Positions 33,050-41,900 of a DNA stretch of 64,000 nt are shown piece by piece. The position numbers were made by a program, and so were the translations under genes. The stretch's first letter is position 1, and the number at the start of each line of letters is the position of its first letter. The stretch comes from Streptomyces spiroverticillatus (GTDB lineage Bacteria; Actinomycetota; Actinomycetes; Streptomycetales; Streptomycetaceae): contig BMUX01000021.1 in NCBI GenBank assembly GCA_014650415.1, positions 33,809 to 97,808 on the forward strand. Reading direction: 5' to 3'. The notes beneath the pieces were generated by a model. It saw nothing but the letters and a program-made list of their open reading frames with translations. It was not told where the DNA came from and searched no databases.

Positions 33050-34000
33050 ATGGACGCCCTTACCGACCTGCTCCGCACCGTCCACACCGACGGCGCGATC
33101 CTCCGGCGGAGCGTCACCGCACCGCCGTGGTCGGTGGCCCACGACAGTGCCGCACCGCTCACCCTCTACGCGGTGCTCCGGGGCCGCGCCTGGGTGGTCG
33201 TCCCCGGCGAGGAACCCGTCCTGCTGGCACCGGGCGACACCGCTGTCGTACGGGGACCGGGCCCCCACCACATCGCCGACGCCCCCGACACCCCGCCCCG
33301 GGTCCGCGTCCACGACGCCCTGCACTGCACCCTCACCCACGACGGCAGCGAACTCCCCGAATCGGCCACTCCACGCCTCGGCCCCCGCACCTACGGTCCC
33401 GACCCCGACGCCCCGGTCGCCCTGGTCACGGGCGCGCACCGGGTGGCGGGCAGTGTCGGCCGGCGCCTCCTGGACGCGCTCCCGCCCCTGCTGACGGTGC
33501 CCGCGGGCGACTCATCGGCCACCCTCCTGACCCTGCTCACCGAGGAACTGGACCGGGAACTCCCCGGCCAGCAGACGGTCCTGGACCGCCTGCTCGACCT
33601 CCTGCTGGTGCGCACCCTGCGCGCCTGGTTCGCCCGGCCCCAGGCCCGGCCACCGGCCTGGTACGCCGCTCTGGGCGACCCCGTCGCGGGCGCGGCGCTG
33701 AAGGCCATGCACGGCGACCCGGCGCACCCGTGGACGGTGGCGTCGCTGGCGGCGCGGGCAGGCGTGTCCCGGGCGGGCCTGGCACGCCGCTTCACGGCGC
33801 TGGTGGGCGAGCCCCCGCTCTCGTACCTCACCCACTGGCGGATGACGCTCGCCACGGACCTGCTCCGGGAACCGGGCGCGACAGTCGCGTCAGTGGCCCG
33901 CCAGGTGGGCTACACCAACGCCTTCGCCTTCAGCACGGCCTACAAACGCACCCTGGGCATCAGCCCGAGCCGCACCGCGACTACGCCCGGTCCAGCCTGA
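33050..34000 (+). CDS. AraC-family transcriptional regulator
   Basis: A 316-aa regulator with an N-terminal cupin-like effector domain (AraC_binding_2/cupin_6 type: APLTLYAVLRGRAWVVVPGEE, LAPGDTAVVRGPGPHHIAD) and a C-terminal double helix-turn-helix (about 215-310: WTVASLAARAGVSRAGLARRFTALVGEPPLSYLTHWRM and VASVARQVGYTNAFAFSTAYKRTLGISPS). ATG 33050 is the usual family start; an in-frame GTG at 33014 would add 12 residues. It shares a 96-base promoter region with the NmrA-like gene, where GTCAACG and CGTTGAC half-sites lie near the two ends. Confidence 0.9.
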   Translation: MDALTDLLRTVHTDGAILRRSVTAPPWSVAHDSAAPLTLYAVLRGRAWVVVPGEEPVLLAPGDTAVVRGPGPHHIADAPDTPPRVRVHDALHCTLTHDGSELPESATPRLGPRTYGPDPDAPVALVTGAHRVAGSVGRRLLDALPPLLTVPAGDSSATLLTLLTEELDRELPGQQTVLDRLLDLLLVRTLRAWFARPQARPPAWYAALGDPVAGAALKAMHGDPAHPWTVASLAARAGVSRAGLARRFTALVGEPPLSYLTHWRMTLATDLLREPGATVASVARQVGYTNAFAFSTAYKRTLGISPSRTATTPGPA

Positions 34001-34337
34001 GCCGGGTCGCCCGGGGCATTCCGGCCACCACAAGGTCGTACGAATCCTCGACCATCTCGCGCACAAGCCGATCGGGGACGGAGCCGTCCAGGGTGACGGT
34101 GTTCCAGTGCCGCTTGTTCATGTGCCACCCGGGAACGACCGCCGGGTACGCGGCCCGCAACCGGATCGCGTTCTCGGGCTCACACTTCAGATTCACGCTC
34201 AACGGCACCGCATCCAGGGCGCTCAGCGCAAAAACCTTCCCCAACACCTTGAAGACCGACGTCTCAGGCGTAAACGGAAACTCCTCCACGGCCTCATTGA
34301 ACCCAAGGCAAATCGTACGAAGCTGAGCCGGCGTCAT
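33981..34337 (-). CDS. MmcQ/YjbR family protein
   Basis: A 118-aa single-domain protein of the YjbR (CyaY-like/double-wing) fold: MTPAQLRTICLGFNEAVEEFPFTPETSVFKVLGKVFAL, SVNLKCEPENAIRLRAAYPAVVPGWHMNKRHWNTV, and the C-terminal LVREMVEDSYDLVVAGMPR. Family members are widespread and of unclear role, sometimes annotated as DNA-binding. The 3' end overlaps the convergent AraC gene by 20 bases. The ATG at 34337 is only 28 bases from repeat copy B. Confidence 0.88.
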   Translation of the reverse strand: MTPAQLRTICLGFNEAVEEFPFTPETSVFKVLGKVFALSALDAVPLSVNLKCEPENAIRLRAAYPAVVPGWHMNKRHWNTVTLDGSVPDRLVREMVEDSYDLVVAGMPRATRLRLDRA

Positions 34338-34364
34338 ACCCCCCAGTATGCCGCGCCCCTTCCA

Positions 34365-34474
34365 GGGGCGCGGGGAACTGCGCGAGCAACCAAACAACAA
34401 GCCGCGCGGCGAGCGCTTTAGGGAAAGGGGCGGGACCGGGGCGAAAACCGGGGGCCCGGGGGCAGCGCCCCCGG
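34365..34474. repeat. Interspersed repeat copy B with terminal hairpin
   Basis: A 110-base element starting GGGGCGCGGGGAACTGCGCG, highly similar to copy A at 31957-32065 and closing with the same hairpin CCGGGGGC-AGC-GCCCCCGG (34456-34474). Its left edge is extended by a palindrome CCGCGCCCCT-TCC-AGGGGCGCGG (34351-34373). It lies between the 3' end of the CNNM gene and the 5' end of the YjbR gene, so the right hairpin can terminate the phoH-ybeY-CNNM transcript. Similar GGGGCGCGGGGAACTGCGCG elements are common between Streptomyces genes. Confidence 0.85.
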
Positions 34475-34512
34475 TAGGAGCAGCAACCACCCACCACCCC
34501 GCACGAAAACCC

Positions 34513-35802
34513 TCACCCCTCGCCGTCCTCAGACGGCACCGGCTCGGCCAACACCGTCACAATCTTGTTCCGCCGCCCCGCCGGCGACTCCGCCGTGAGC
34601 CTCACCCGCCGCCCGTCCGGCAGATCCACCGTCGCCGAAGCCCCGGCAATGGGAACCCGCCCCAGCGCCTTCGCCAACAGTCCGCCCACCGTCTCGACAT
34701 CCTCGTCGTCGAACTCGTCGAGCCCATAAAGCTCCCCGAGATCGTCGATGTCGAGCCGCGCCGTCACCCGGAATCGCCCGTCCCCGAGCTCCTCGACCTG
34801 CGCGACCTCGCGGTCGTACTCGTCGGTGATCTCCCCGACGATCTCCTCCAGGATGTCCTCGATGGTGACGATCCCGGCCGTACCGCCGTACTCGTCGATC
34901 ACCACGGCCACGTGATTGCGCTCCTGCTGCATCTCCCGCAACAGATCACCGGCGTTCTTCGTGTCCGGCACGAAAACAGCGGGCCGCATCGTCGTCGACA
35001 CGAGATCGGACTCGGCATCGCGATTGATGTGCGTCTTGCGCACCAGGTCCTTCAGGTACACAACGCCCACGACATCGTCCTCGTTCTCCCCTGTCACAGG
35101 GATGCGCGAGAACCCGGACCGCAGCGCCAGCGTCAATGCCTGCCGCACCGTCTTGAACCGTTCGATCGACACCAGGTCCGTCCGCGGCACCATCACTTCG
35201 CGCACCAGGGTGTCGCCCAGTTCGAAGACCGAGTGGACCATGCGCCGCTCGTCGTCCTCGATGAGTGATTCCTGCTCGGCGAGGTCGACCATCGCCCGCA
35301 GTTCCGCCTCACTGGCGAAGGGCCCCTTGCGGAAACCCTTGCCCGGCGTCAGCGCGTTGCCGATCAAAATGAGCAACTGTGGAATCGGCCCCATGATGCG
35401 CGCCAACGGCAGCAGCACATACGCCGAAGCAGTCGCCGTGTTCAACGGGTGCTGCCGTCCGATGGTGCGCGGCGAAACCCCCACCGCGACGTACGAAACA
35501 AGAACCATCACGGCAATCGCGACCAACAACGCCTGCCAGGTCTTCTCGAAAACTTCGAGAAAGCCATAAGTGACAAGAACGCCCGCCGCCATCTCACAGG
35601 CGACGCGCACCAACAGCGCCACATTCAGATAGCGCGTCGGATCGGCCGCCACCTGCGCCAGTTTCGCGCTGCCGCGCTTTCCCGCCCGTACCGCCTCGTC
35701 CGCACGGAAACTCGTCACCCGTGCAAGTCCGGCCTCGGCGCAGGCCGCCAGCCAGGCCACGACGACCAGGGCGACGGCGCCGACGATCAGCTGCGGGCTC
35801 AT
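34513..35802 (-). CDS. CNNM/CorC-type CBS-domain membrane protein
   Basis: A 429-aa membrane protein of the hemolysin C/CNNM family, implicated in magnesium/cobalt efflux. The DUF21 region has four hydrophobic segments in residues 1-145 (including CAEAGLARVTSFRADEAV and VSYVAVGVSPRTIGRQHP). It is followed by a CBS pair (about 195-320; REVMVPRTDLVSIE, GFSRIPVTGENEDDVVGVVYLKDL, VVIDEYGGTAGIVTIEDILEEIVGEI) and a C-terminal CorC_HlyC transporter-associated domain. The ATG overlaps the ybeY stop as ATGA. Part of the conserved phoH-ybeY-CNNM operon. Confidence 0.93.
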   Translation of the reverse strand: MSPQLIVGAVALVVVAWLAACAEAGLARVTSFRADEAVRAGKRGSAKLAQVAADPTRYLNVALLVRVACEMAAGVLVTYGFLEVFEKTWQALLVAIAVMVLVSYVAVGVSPRTIGRQHPLNTATASAYVLLPLARIMGPIPQLLILIGNALTPGKGFRKGPFASEAELRAMVDLAEQESLIEDDERRMVHSVFELGDTLVREVMVPRTDLVSIERFKTVRQALTLALRSGFSRIPVTGENEDDVVGVVYLKDLVRKTHINRDAESDLVSTTMRPAVFVPDTKNAGDLLREMQQERNHVAVVIDEYGGTAGIVTIEDILEEIVGEITDEYDREVAQVEELGDGRFRVTARLDIDDLGELYGLDEFDDEDVETVGGLLAKALGRVPIAGASATVDLPDGRRVRLTAESPAGRRNKIVTVLAEPVPSEDGEG

Positions 35803-36296
35803 GAGACGGTCGGCGCCGGGGAGGGACCGGTGAGGCCCTTCTCCGCCCGCCAGCCGTCGACGATGGCCGCCTGGAGGCCGAACATCTCGGCCTTCTCGTC
35901 CGGCTCTTCGTGGTCGTACCCCAGCAGGTGCAGCACGCCGTGCACGGTGAGCAGCTGGAGCTCCTCGTCCATGGAGTGCTCGGTCTCCGCGTCCTTGCCC
36001 TGCTGCTCGGCGACCTCCGGGCACAGCACGATGTCACCGAGGAGCCCCTGCGGGGGCTCCTCGTCGTCCTTCGTCGGCGGACGCAGTTCGTCCATCGGGA
36101 AGGACATGACATCGGTCGGCCCCGGCAGGTCCATCCACTGGATGTGCAGCTGCTCCATGGCGTCGGCGTCCACGACGATCACCGAGAGCTCGGAGAGCGG
36201 GTGGATGCGCATCCGTGTGAGGGCGTAGCGGGCGATGTCGAGGATCGCCTGCTCGTCGACCTCGGTTCCGGACTCGTTGTTGACGTCGATCGACAT
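35799..36296 (-). CDS. ybeY: rRNA maturation endoribonuclease YbeY
   Basis: A zinc-dependent single-strand endoribonuclease (165 aa) for 16S rRNA 3'-end processing and ribosome quality control. The metal-binding signature H-x3-H-x5-H is intact in HGVLHLLGYDH. Other family blocks are LHIQWMDLPGPTDVMSFPMDE and GLLGDIVLCPEVA. The ATG at 36296 is 12 bases after phoH, and the stop overlaps the next start, so phoH, ybeY and CNNM are one transcription unit. Confidence 0.96.
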   Translation of the reverse strand: MSIDVNNESGTEVDEQAILDIARYALTRMRIHPLSELSVIVVDADAMEQLHIQWMDLPGPTDVMSFPMDELRPPTKDDEEPPQGLLGDIVLCPEVAEQQGKDAETEHSMDEELQLLTVHGVLHLLGYDHEEPDEKAEMFGLQAAIVDGWRAEKGLTGPSPAPTVS

Positions 36297-36308
36297 GGTG
36301 CTTGGCTG

Positions 36309-37373
36309 CTACTTCCCGGTCTGGCCGCCGCGTCCCTTGTCGGCCTCGGCGGCGCTGTCGTACTTCTCGTACGCGTCGACGATACGGCCGACGAGCTTGT
36401 GCCGTACGACATCCTCGGACGTGAGCCGCGAGAAGTGGATGTCCGGAACGTCCCCGAGGATGTCCTGGACCTGGCGCAGACCGCTCTTCGTGCCGTTCGG
36501 CAGGTCGACCTGGGTGACGTCACCGGTGATGACGATCTTCGAATCGAAGCCGAGGCGGGTGAGGAACATCTTCATCTGCTCGGTGCTGGTGTTCTGCGCC
36601 TCGTCGAGGACGACGAAGGCGCTGTTCAGCGTCCGGCCGCGCATGTACGCCAGCGGGGCGACCTCGATGGTCCCGGCGGCCATCAGGCGCGGGATCGTCT
36701 CGGGGTCCATCATGTCGTGCAGCGCGTCGTAGAGCGGGCGCAGATACGGGTCGATCTTGTCGAAGAGGGTGCCGGGCAGGAAGCCCAGGCGCTCTCCGGC
36801 CTCGACGGCGGGGCGGGTCAGGATGATCCGGTCGACCTGCTTGGACTGGAGCGCCTGGACCGCCTTCGCCATGGCGAGGTAGGTCTTGCCCGTACCGGCG
36901 GGGCCGATGCCGAAGACGACGGTGTTCTTGTCGATGGCGTCGACGTACCGCTTCTGGTTGAGCGTCTTGGGGCGGATGGTGCGGCCGCGGCTGGAGAGGA
37001 TGTTCTGGGTGAGCACCTCGGCGGGCGTCTCGGTGACCGCCTCGCCGTCGGCGCCGCCCCCGCCGGTCCCGTTTCCGTTGCCGTTCGCCCTGAGCATGGC
37101 GATCGAGCGTTCCACTGCGTCCTCCGTCATCGGCGCTCCGGTGCGCAGCACCAGCATCATCTGGTCGAACAGTCGCTGGATCAGGGCGACTTCCGCCGTC
37201 TCCCCCGTAGCGCTGATCTCATTGCCCCGGACGTGGATGTCGGCCGCCGGGAAGGCCTCTTCGATCACGCGCAGCAAGGAGTCGCCTGATCCGAGCACCA
37301 TCACCATGGGGTGCGTGGCGGGGATCTTGAACTCGGCACGGGCCTGCGGCTTGCGTGTGGGTGTCTGAGTCAT
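36309..37373 (-). CDS. phoH: PhoH family ATPase
   Basis: A 354-aa cytoplasmic P-loop ATPase related to superfamily I helicases. An N-terminal KH-like region is followed by a Gly/Asn-rich linker (NGNGNGTGGGGADG, about 108-121) and the ATPase domain with Walker A GPAGTGKTYLA and Walker B FVVLDEAQN, plus VITGDVTQVDLP and SRLTSEDVVRHKLVGRIVDAYE blocks. Its genetic link to ybeY suggests RNA metabolism; the biochemical role remains unsettled. ATG at 37373. Confidence 0.95.
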   Translation of the reverse strand: MTQTPTRKPQARAEFKIPATHPMVMVLGSGDSLLRVIEEAFPAADIHVRGNEISATGETAEVALIQRLFDQMMLVLRTGAPMTEDAVERSIAMLRANGNGNGTGGGGADGEAVTETPAEVLTQNILSSRGRTIRPKTLNQKRYVDAIDKNTVVFGIGPAGTGKTYLAMAKAVQALQSKQVDRIILTRPAVEAGERLGFLPGTLFDKIDPYLRPLYDALHDMMDPETIPRLMAAGTIEVAPLAYMRGRTLNSAFVVLDEAQNTSTEQMKMFLTRLGFDSKIVITGDVTQVDLPNGTKSGLRQVQDILGDVPDIHFSRLTSEDVVRHKLVGRIVDAYEKYDSAAEADKGRGGQTGK

Positions 37374-37521
37374 GGGCCGGCACTGTGGCCTGCACATACC
37401 TCCCGTTGCAGGGTTCTCGCTGCTCGACAACCTCTGGATTCCCAAGCGTACGACTCACCGCTGACAACACCCAGGGAGTTTTGCCAACAGGGTCGTACGA
37501 GTGTGCGGGAAAGGATCCCGC

Positions 37522-38637
37522 TCAGGCCCGGAACCCGATCGTCGGCACCGCCCTGCGCAGCGGCCAGGGCCTGGCCCGCTCCGGCAGGAGGTGCTCCAGG
37601 AAGGCGTACCGGCGCAGCGCTTCCTGGTCCTGTGCCTCGTACCCGCACACCTGCCGCCACCACGCGCCGATCTCCGACCAGCCGGGCGCGGACAGCGACC
37701 CGCCGAACTCCTGCACGGAGAGTGCGGCGGTCAGCCCGGCGAAGGCGAGCCGGTCGGCGAGCGGCCAGTCCGCGAGGGTGCCGGTGACGAACCCGGCGAC
37801 GAACACGTCGCCGGCCCCTGTGGGGTCCAGTGCCTCGACGGCGATGGCGGGCACCTCCGCGCTCTCGCCGGTCGAGCCGTCCACCGCGTACGCACCTTCG
37901 GGACCCAGCGTGACGACCGCCAGGGGCACCTTCTCGGCCAGCTTGTGGGCGGCCCGGCGCGGGCAGTCGGTGCGGGTGTAGCGCATGGCCTCCTCGGCGT
38001 TGGGGAGGAAGACCTCGCAGTGCTCCAGGTCGGCGAGGGCGGACAGGTCCCAGCGGCCGGTGTCGTCCCAGCCGACGTCGGCGAAGATCTTCGCACCACG
38101 CCTGGCGGCGGAAGCGGTCCATTCCTCGCGCCGGCCCGGTGTCAGGGAGGCGATGGCGGCACGCGCGCGGGGCGGGCAGGACGGGAAGGGCGCGGAGCCG
38201 CCGGGCGGGGGTGCCTCGTGCCCGTGCGACACCATCGTGCGTTCGCCCTCGTACGCCATGGAGACGGTGACCGGGGAGTGCCAGCCGGGGACGGTGCGCG
38301 ACATGCCGAGGTCGATGCCCTCGCCGTCGGCGAGCGCGTCCCAGCAGTACTCGCCGTAGTGGTCGTCGCCGAAAGCCGCCGCCAGGGAGGTGCGCAGGCC
38401 GAGGCGGGCGAGTGCGGTGGCCATGTTGGCGACTCCGCCGGGGCTGGAGCCCATGCCGCGCGCCCAGGACTCGGTGCCGCGCACGGGGGCGCTGTCGAGG
38501 CCGGTGAAGATGATGTCCAGGAACACCGTGCCGGTGAGGAACACGTCGCACTCGGGGCCGTCGGGGCCCCGCAGGCCGTCGAGCGGGTCGACCCGCCGGG
38601 CGGGGTCCTGGTCGCCTTGGTGGATGTGCGTGCTCAC
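37522..38637 (-). CDS. PfkB-family carbohydrate kinase
   Basis: A 371-aa sugar or nucleoside kinase of the ribokinase superfamily. N-terminal signature: GTVFLDIIFTGLDSAPVRGTESWARGMGSSPGGVANMATALARLGL (in pieces), with the di-Gly switch SSPGGVANMA. C-terminal catalytic signature: ALDPTGAGDVFVAGFVTG with the base Asp in GAGD. The substrate is not deducible. GTG start at 38637 with GGGGAG 6 bases upstream. It lies downstream of a 324-base gap and is probably monocistronic. Confidence 0.9.
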   Translation of the reverse strand: MSTHIHQGDQDPARRVDPLDGLRGPDGPECDVFLTGTVFLDIIFTGLDSAPVRGTESWARGMGSSPGGVANMATALARLGLRTSLAAAFGDDHYGEYCWDALADGEGIDLGMSRTVPGWHSPVTVSMAYEGERTMVSHGHEAPPPGGSAPFPSCPPRARAAIASLTPGRREEWTASAARRGAKIFADVGWDDTGRWDLSALADLEHCEVFLPNAEEAMRYTRTDCPRRAAHKLAEKVPLAVVTLGPEGAYAVDGSTGESAEVPAIAVEALDPTGAGDVFVAGFVTGTLADWPLADRLAFAGLTAALSVQEFGGSLSAPGWSEIGAWWRQVCGYEAQDQEALRRYAFLEHLLPERARPWPLRRAVPTIGFRA

Positions 38638-38961
38638 TGTGCGCTCCCCGTCGTCGTACGTGCGTGGACTGCGGTTTTGCGGCCAGTGTGCACGACCGGC
38701 AGGGCCGCGCGGGGCTCTGCGCGCGGGGCGTCACGTGCACGTCGCAATGCCGTCGAGCGGCAGAGGGATCGCACCTTCTACCCGACCACTCCCACCGCAA
38801 ACACAATGTGTCGCAGGTCACTACCCGGTTTCCCTTTTCTTGCGGTCTGCGCGCTTGATAAGAATTGGGCCGCGTTCCTGTCCCTCGACGGTCGCCCAAC
38901 CCCCTTTGCCCCTCGGCTGTCATGACGTCCCGTCATCACGCACGTCCCTTCAGGAATGCCC
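38638..38961. other. Divergent intergenic region
   Basis: This 324-base gap separates the PfkB kinase from a divergent MFS gene. A relatively AT-rich patch (38800-38880, with TTGATAAGAATTGGG at 38857-38871) probably holds the promoters, but I cannot assign hexamers with confidence. No RNA gene, repeat or coding frame with a plausible start is seen. Confidence 0.4.
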
Positions 38962-40362
38962 GTGTTCTCGCGCACTCGCGCTGTTTCGTCGCGCCCTCGC
39001 ACCTCTTTGTGGCCACTGGTCGCCGTGTTCACCGCCGGCTACCTCGCCGCGTACCTGCTGCCGACGGTGGTGGGGCGGCTGGGCTCCGGGCTCGGGCTCA
39101 CCCCTGCCGGTGCCGGTCTCGTGGGCAGCACACTGCTGCTGTGCTCGGCGTCCGCGGGTTTCTCGCTCGCCTCCCGGGTGGAGCGGATCGGCGCACGCAG
39201 GGCGGCCCGTGCGGGACTGCTGCTGATGCTGCTGGGGTACGGGTGCGCGACCCTGGCGTCCTCCCTGGTGCCGGTGGTGGCGGGTGCGGCACTCGGCGGC
39301 TTCGGTTCGGGTACGGCGACCGCGGTGGCCGCCGCGGGCATCGCCGCCCGCCGCGACCCGCACCGGGCCTCCGTGCTCGGTCTGTTGAGCGTGTCGGCGA
39401 CGGCCGGTGTGCTGTACCTGACGGTGCCGCACCTGGACGGCGGGCACCGGCCGCCGTTCGCGGCACTCGCACTGATCGCCGTACTGGTGTGGCCCGCGAC
39501 CGGACGCCTGGACGCTCAGGAGGACGCTGCGGTTTCCGCCACGACGTCACCTCTTGAGGCGGCAGCGGCGGCGACCCGGCTGCCGCACCGCAGGGCGGGC
39601 CTGGTGCTGGCGGCGGCGATGCTGTGCTGGTCGATGTGCCAGAACGCCCTGTGGGGCGTCAGCAACCGCATCGCCACCGTGCAGGCGGGTCTCACCGAGG
39701 TGGGCGCCGGCGCGGTGTTCGCTGCGGCACTGGGCGCCGGACTGCTCGGTGTCACCGCCGCCGGTGCGCTCGGGGCGCGGCTGGGGCGTGCGGTGCCGGT
39801 GGGTGTCGGCACGGCGTTCATCGCACTCTGTGTGGCGCTCAGTGCGTCCGCGACCGGCGCCGGTTCCTTCGCGACCGGCGAGATCCTGTGGAACGCGGTC
39901 TACCCGGTGGTGCTGTCGTACCTGATCGGTCTGGCCGCCTCGATGGACCCGCGCGGCCGGTGGGCGGTGTTCGCCGGTTCGGCGTCGTCGCTGGGTGTGG
40001 CGTGCGGCCCGGTGGTGGGCAGCGTCCTGTCCGCGCAGGCGGGCTTCCCGGCGATGGGCCTGGGGCTGGGCTGCGTACTGCTGCTGACGGCGGTGCCGAT
40101 GACGCTGGTGGCGCTGCACACCGGCGGACGTCCGCTGGTCGCCGGTGCGGTACGGCGCAGGGGCGGGGCCCCTGCGGCCGTCCTGGCGGGCACCACGGGT
40201 GCGCCCGCCGGGCAGGTGCCGCAGGTGGGTGCACCGGAGCAGGAGGTCGCGGAGATCTCCCTGCGTCCGCTCACGCGGCGGGTGCGCTCGCCGTTCGCGC
40301 GCACCGCTGTGGTGCGGACGCCGCGGGTGCGGGAGCGACGCAGGGCGGGAGTACGGCAGTAG
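38962..40362 (+). CDS. MFS-type membrane transporter
   Basis: A 466-aa protein with about 12 hydrophobic helices and a long basic cytoplasmic tail of about 80 residues (RRRGGAPAAVLAG ... RERRRAGVRQ). The first helix region reads SLWPLVAVFTAGYLAAYLLPTVVG; there is a degenerate motif A loop (SRVERIGARRAARAGLLL). Substrate and direction are unknown. GTG 38962 is preferred because AGGA lies 6 bases upstream; the ATG two codons earlier (38956) directly abuts that element. It ends before a perfect bidirectional terminator. Confidence 0.82.
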   Translation: MFSRTRAVSSRPRTSLWPLVAVFTAGYLAAYLLPTVVGRLGSGLGLTPAGAGLVGSTLLLCSASAGFSLASRVERIGARRAARAGLLLMLLGYGCATLASSLVPVVAGAALGGFGSGTATAVAAAGIAARRDPHRASVLGLLSVSATAGVLYLTVPHLDGGHRPPFAALALIAVLVWPATGRLDAQEDAAVSATTSPLEAAAAATRLPHRRAGLVLAAAMLCWSMCQNALWGVSNRIATVQAGLTEVGAGAVFAAALGAGLLGVTAAGALGARLGRAVPVGVGTAFIALCVALSASATGAGSFATGEILWNAVYPVVLSYLIGLAASMDPRGRWAVFAGSASSLGVACGPVVGSVLSAQAGFPAMGLGLGCVLLLTAVPMTLVALHTGGRPLVAGAVRRRGGAPAAVLAGTTGAPAGQVPQVGAPEQEVAEISLRPLTRRVRSPFARTAVVRTPRVRERRRAGVRQ

Positions 40363-40367
40363 GGGTT

Positions 40368-40401
40368 GTTGTGCGGGGCCGGGATTGCGGCCCCGCACAA
40401 C
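40368..40401. terminator. Perfect 14-bp bidirectional terminator
   Basis: GTTGTGCGGGGCCG (40368-40381) pairs fully with CGGCCCCGCACAAC (40388-40401) around a 6-base loop, in the 61 bases between the convergent MFS and M1 peptidase stops. Confidence 0.85.
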
Positions 40402-40423
40402 TGCGTCGGGGTTCCCGGCTCCG

Positions 40424-41833
40424 TCAGTGGATGCGGTACTTCTCCCAGAAGGGCGTCAGGTCCTTGGTGGTCGACGCCTGCGCCGCGCGCTTGAAGCCGG
40501 CGGTGGTGGAGACGCCCAGCCAGTGGTCGCGGACGTACTTCTTCAGCATGGCGGCCATCTCCTGGCTGCCGAGGATGCTTTCGAGGGCGGACAGGGCGCA
40601 GGCCCCCTCCTGGTAGACGACCCGCTGGAACTGAGAGGACCTGCCGTCCGCGTAGTAGCCCATCGAGCGGGTGAGCGCGGACGTGTCGTCCGGCCACGAG
40701 GGTCCTCCTTCGCAGTAGCCGTCGTCCCCGCCCCAGCGGAGCCACGTCGCGTACGTCGCGAAGCCCTCGTCCAGCCAGGGCTCCGCAAACTGGTCGTTGC
40801 CGACGATCCCGTACCACCACTGGTGGGCGATTTCGTGCTCGACCGCGGAGATCTTTCCGGTCTCCAGGTGGACGAGGCCGGGGAACTCCATGCCGCCGTG
40901 CAGCGCGTCACTCATGACGAGGTCGATCTCGCCGTAGGGGTAGCGCCCGAAGCGCTCACCGAACTCGTCGACGGCCGAAGCCCCTTCCTTCAAGGTGTAG
41001 GCGACACCCTCGGCCGGAGTGGTGGCGGTCCAGTACGCGTTCAGCCTGACCCCGCCCGGCGAGGTGACCGTCTTGGTCCGGAAGGGCCCTGCCGCCCAGG
41101 CGAAGTCCCGCACGCCGTGTGCGGCGCTGGTGCTGACCGTGCGGCCGGGGGCGCCCGCACGCCGGACGGTGGTGCCCGTCGCGGGGACCTGGAGGGCGCT
41201 CGGGTGGTCGAGGGCCACCCGGAAGTCCCCGGCCAGGGTGTAGTAGCTCTCGCCGAAGCCGACGTCGGGGTCCAGGTGGCGCCCCTTCGCGTCCTGGACG
41301 GACAGCAGGGGCAGGGCGTTGCCGAGGAAGTTGTGCGCGCCGTCCCGGCCGAAGCGGTGCACGCGGTCCGGCACGGCGATCGAGACGTCGAAGGAGACCG
41401 TCGTACGGGCCTTGTACGGCAGCGGCTTGGGCAGGTCGATGCGCAGGGCGGTACAGCGGACGGTGAGCGGGTGCGGAGTGCCGCCCCTCACCGCGCTCAC
41501 CGTCACCGGTGACGGCTTCCCCGGGGAACCGCAGCCGTCGTCGGCGTGGCCGTTGCCCCACAGCCGTACGTCGACGAACCGCAGTGGAGTGCGGGCGGAG
41601 TTGCGGAAGGACACCGTCTGCCGGCCCTTCCAGTGCGAGCCGTCCGCGTCACTGCGCAGGCGTACGTCGTAGGAGGGACGGTCGGGTGTCGCTGCGGCCG
41701 GTCCCGGAGCCAGTGCCGGTGCTGGTGCCGGTGCGACCGGGGTGGGGTCCTGCGCTGCGGCCGCCTGCGGGACGAGTAACGCGGCGGCCGCGAGCGCGCA
41801 CACGACAGGGCGCCAGAGTCTGATCGAGGTCAT
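40424..41833 (-). CDS. Secreted M1-family metallopeptidase
   Basis: A 469-aa exported zinc peptidase. A signal peptide (TSIRLWRPVVCALAAAALLV ... QAAAA) is followed by a Pro/Ala-rich spacer, an all-beta N-terminal domain and the catalytic domain with exopeptidase signature GGMEFPG, the zinc motif HEIAHQWWYG with downstream ligand Glu in WLDEGFATY, and a C-terminal helical segment. The usual large C-terminal ERAP/APN domains are absent, so this is a compact M1 enzyme. No Shine-Dalgarno precedes ATG 41833, but TACCGT lies 8 bases upstream, compatible with a leaderless mRNA. Substrate unknown. Confidence 0.92.
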   Translation of the reverse strand: MTSIRLWRPVVCALAAAALLVPQAAAAQDPTPVAPAPAPALAPGPAAATPDRPSYDVRLRSDADGSHWKGRQTVSFRNSARTPLRFVDVRLWGNGHADDGCGSPGKPSPVTVSAVRGGTPHPLTVRCTALRIDLPKPLPYKARTTVSFDVSIAVPDRVHRFGRDGAHNFLGNALPLLSVQDAKGRHLDPDVGFGESYYTLAGDFRVALDHPSALQVPATGTTVRRAGAPGRTVSTSAAHGVRDFAWAAGPFRTKTVTSPGGVRLNAYWTATTPAEGVAYTLKEGASAVDEFGERFGRYPYGEIDLVMSDALHGGMEFPGLVHLETGKISAVEHEIAHQWWYGIVGNDQFAEPWLDEGFATYATWLRWGGDDGYCEGGPSWPDDTSALTRSMGYYADGRSSQFQRVVYQEGACALSALESILGSQEMAAMLKKYVRDHWLGVSTTAGFKRAAQASTTKDLTPFWEKYRIH

Positions 41834-41900
41834 GACAAGGCACGGTAGGACGGCGGCACCCCCGGACGAGGAAGTTCCGGCGCGCTGCCGTCCGCCGTGC

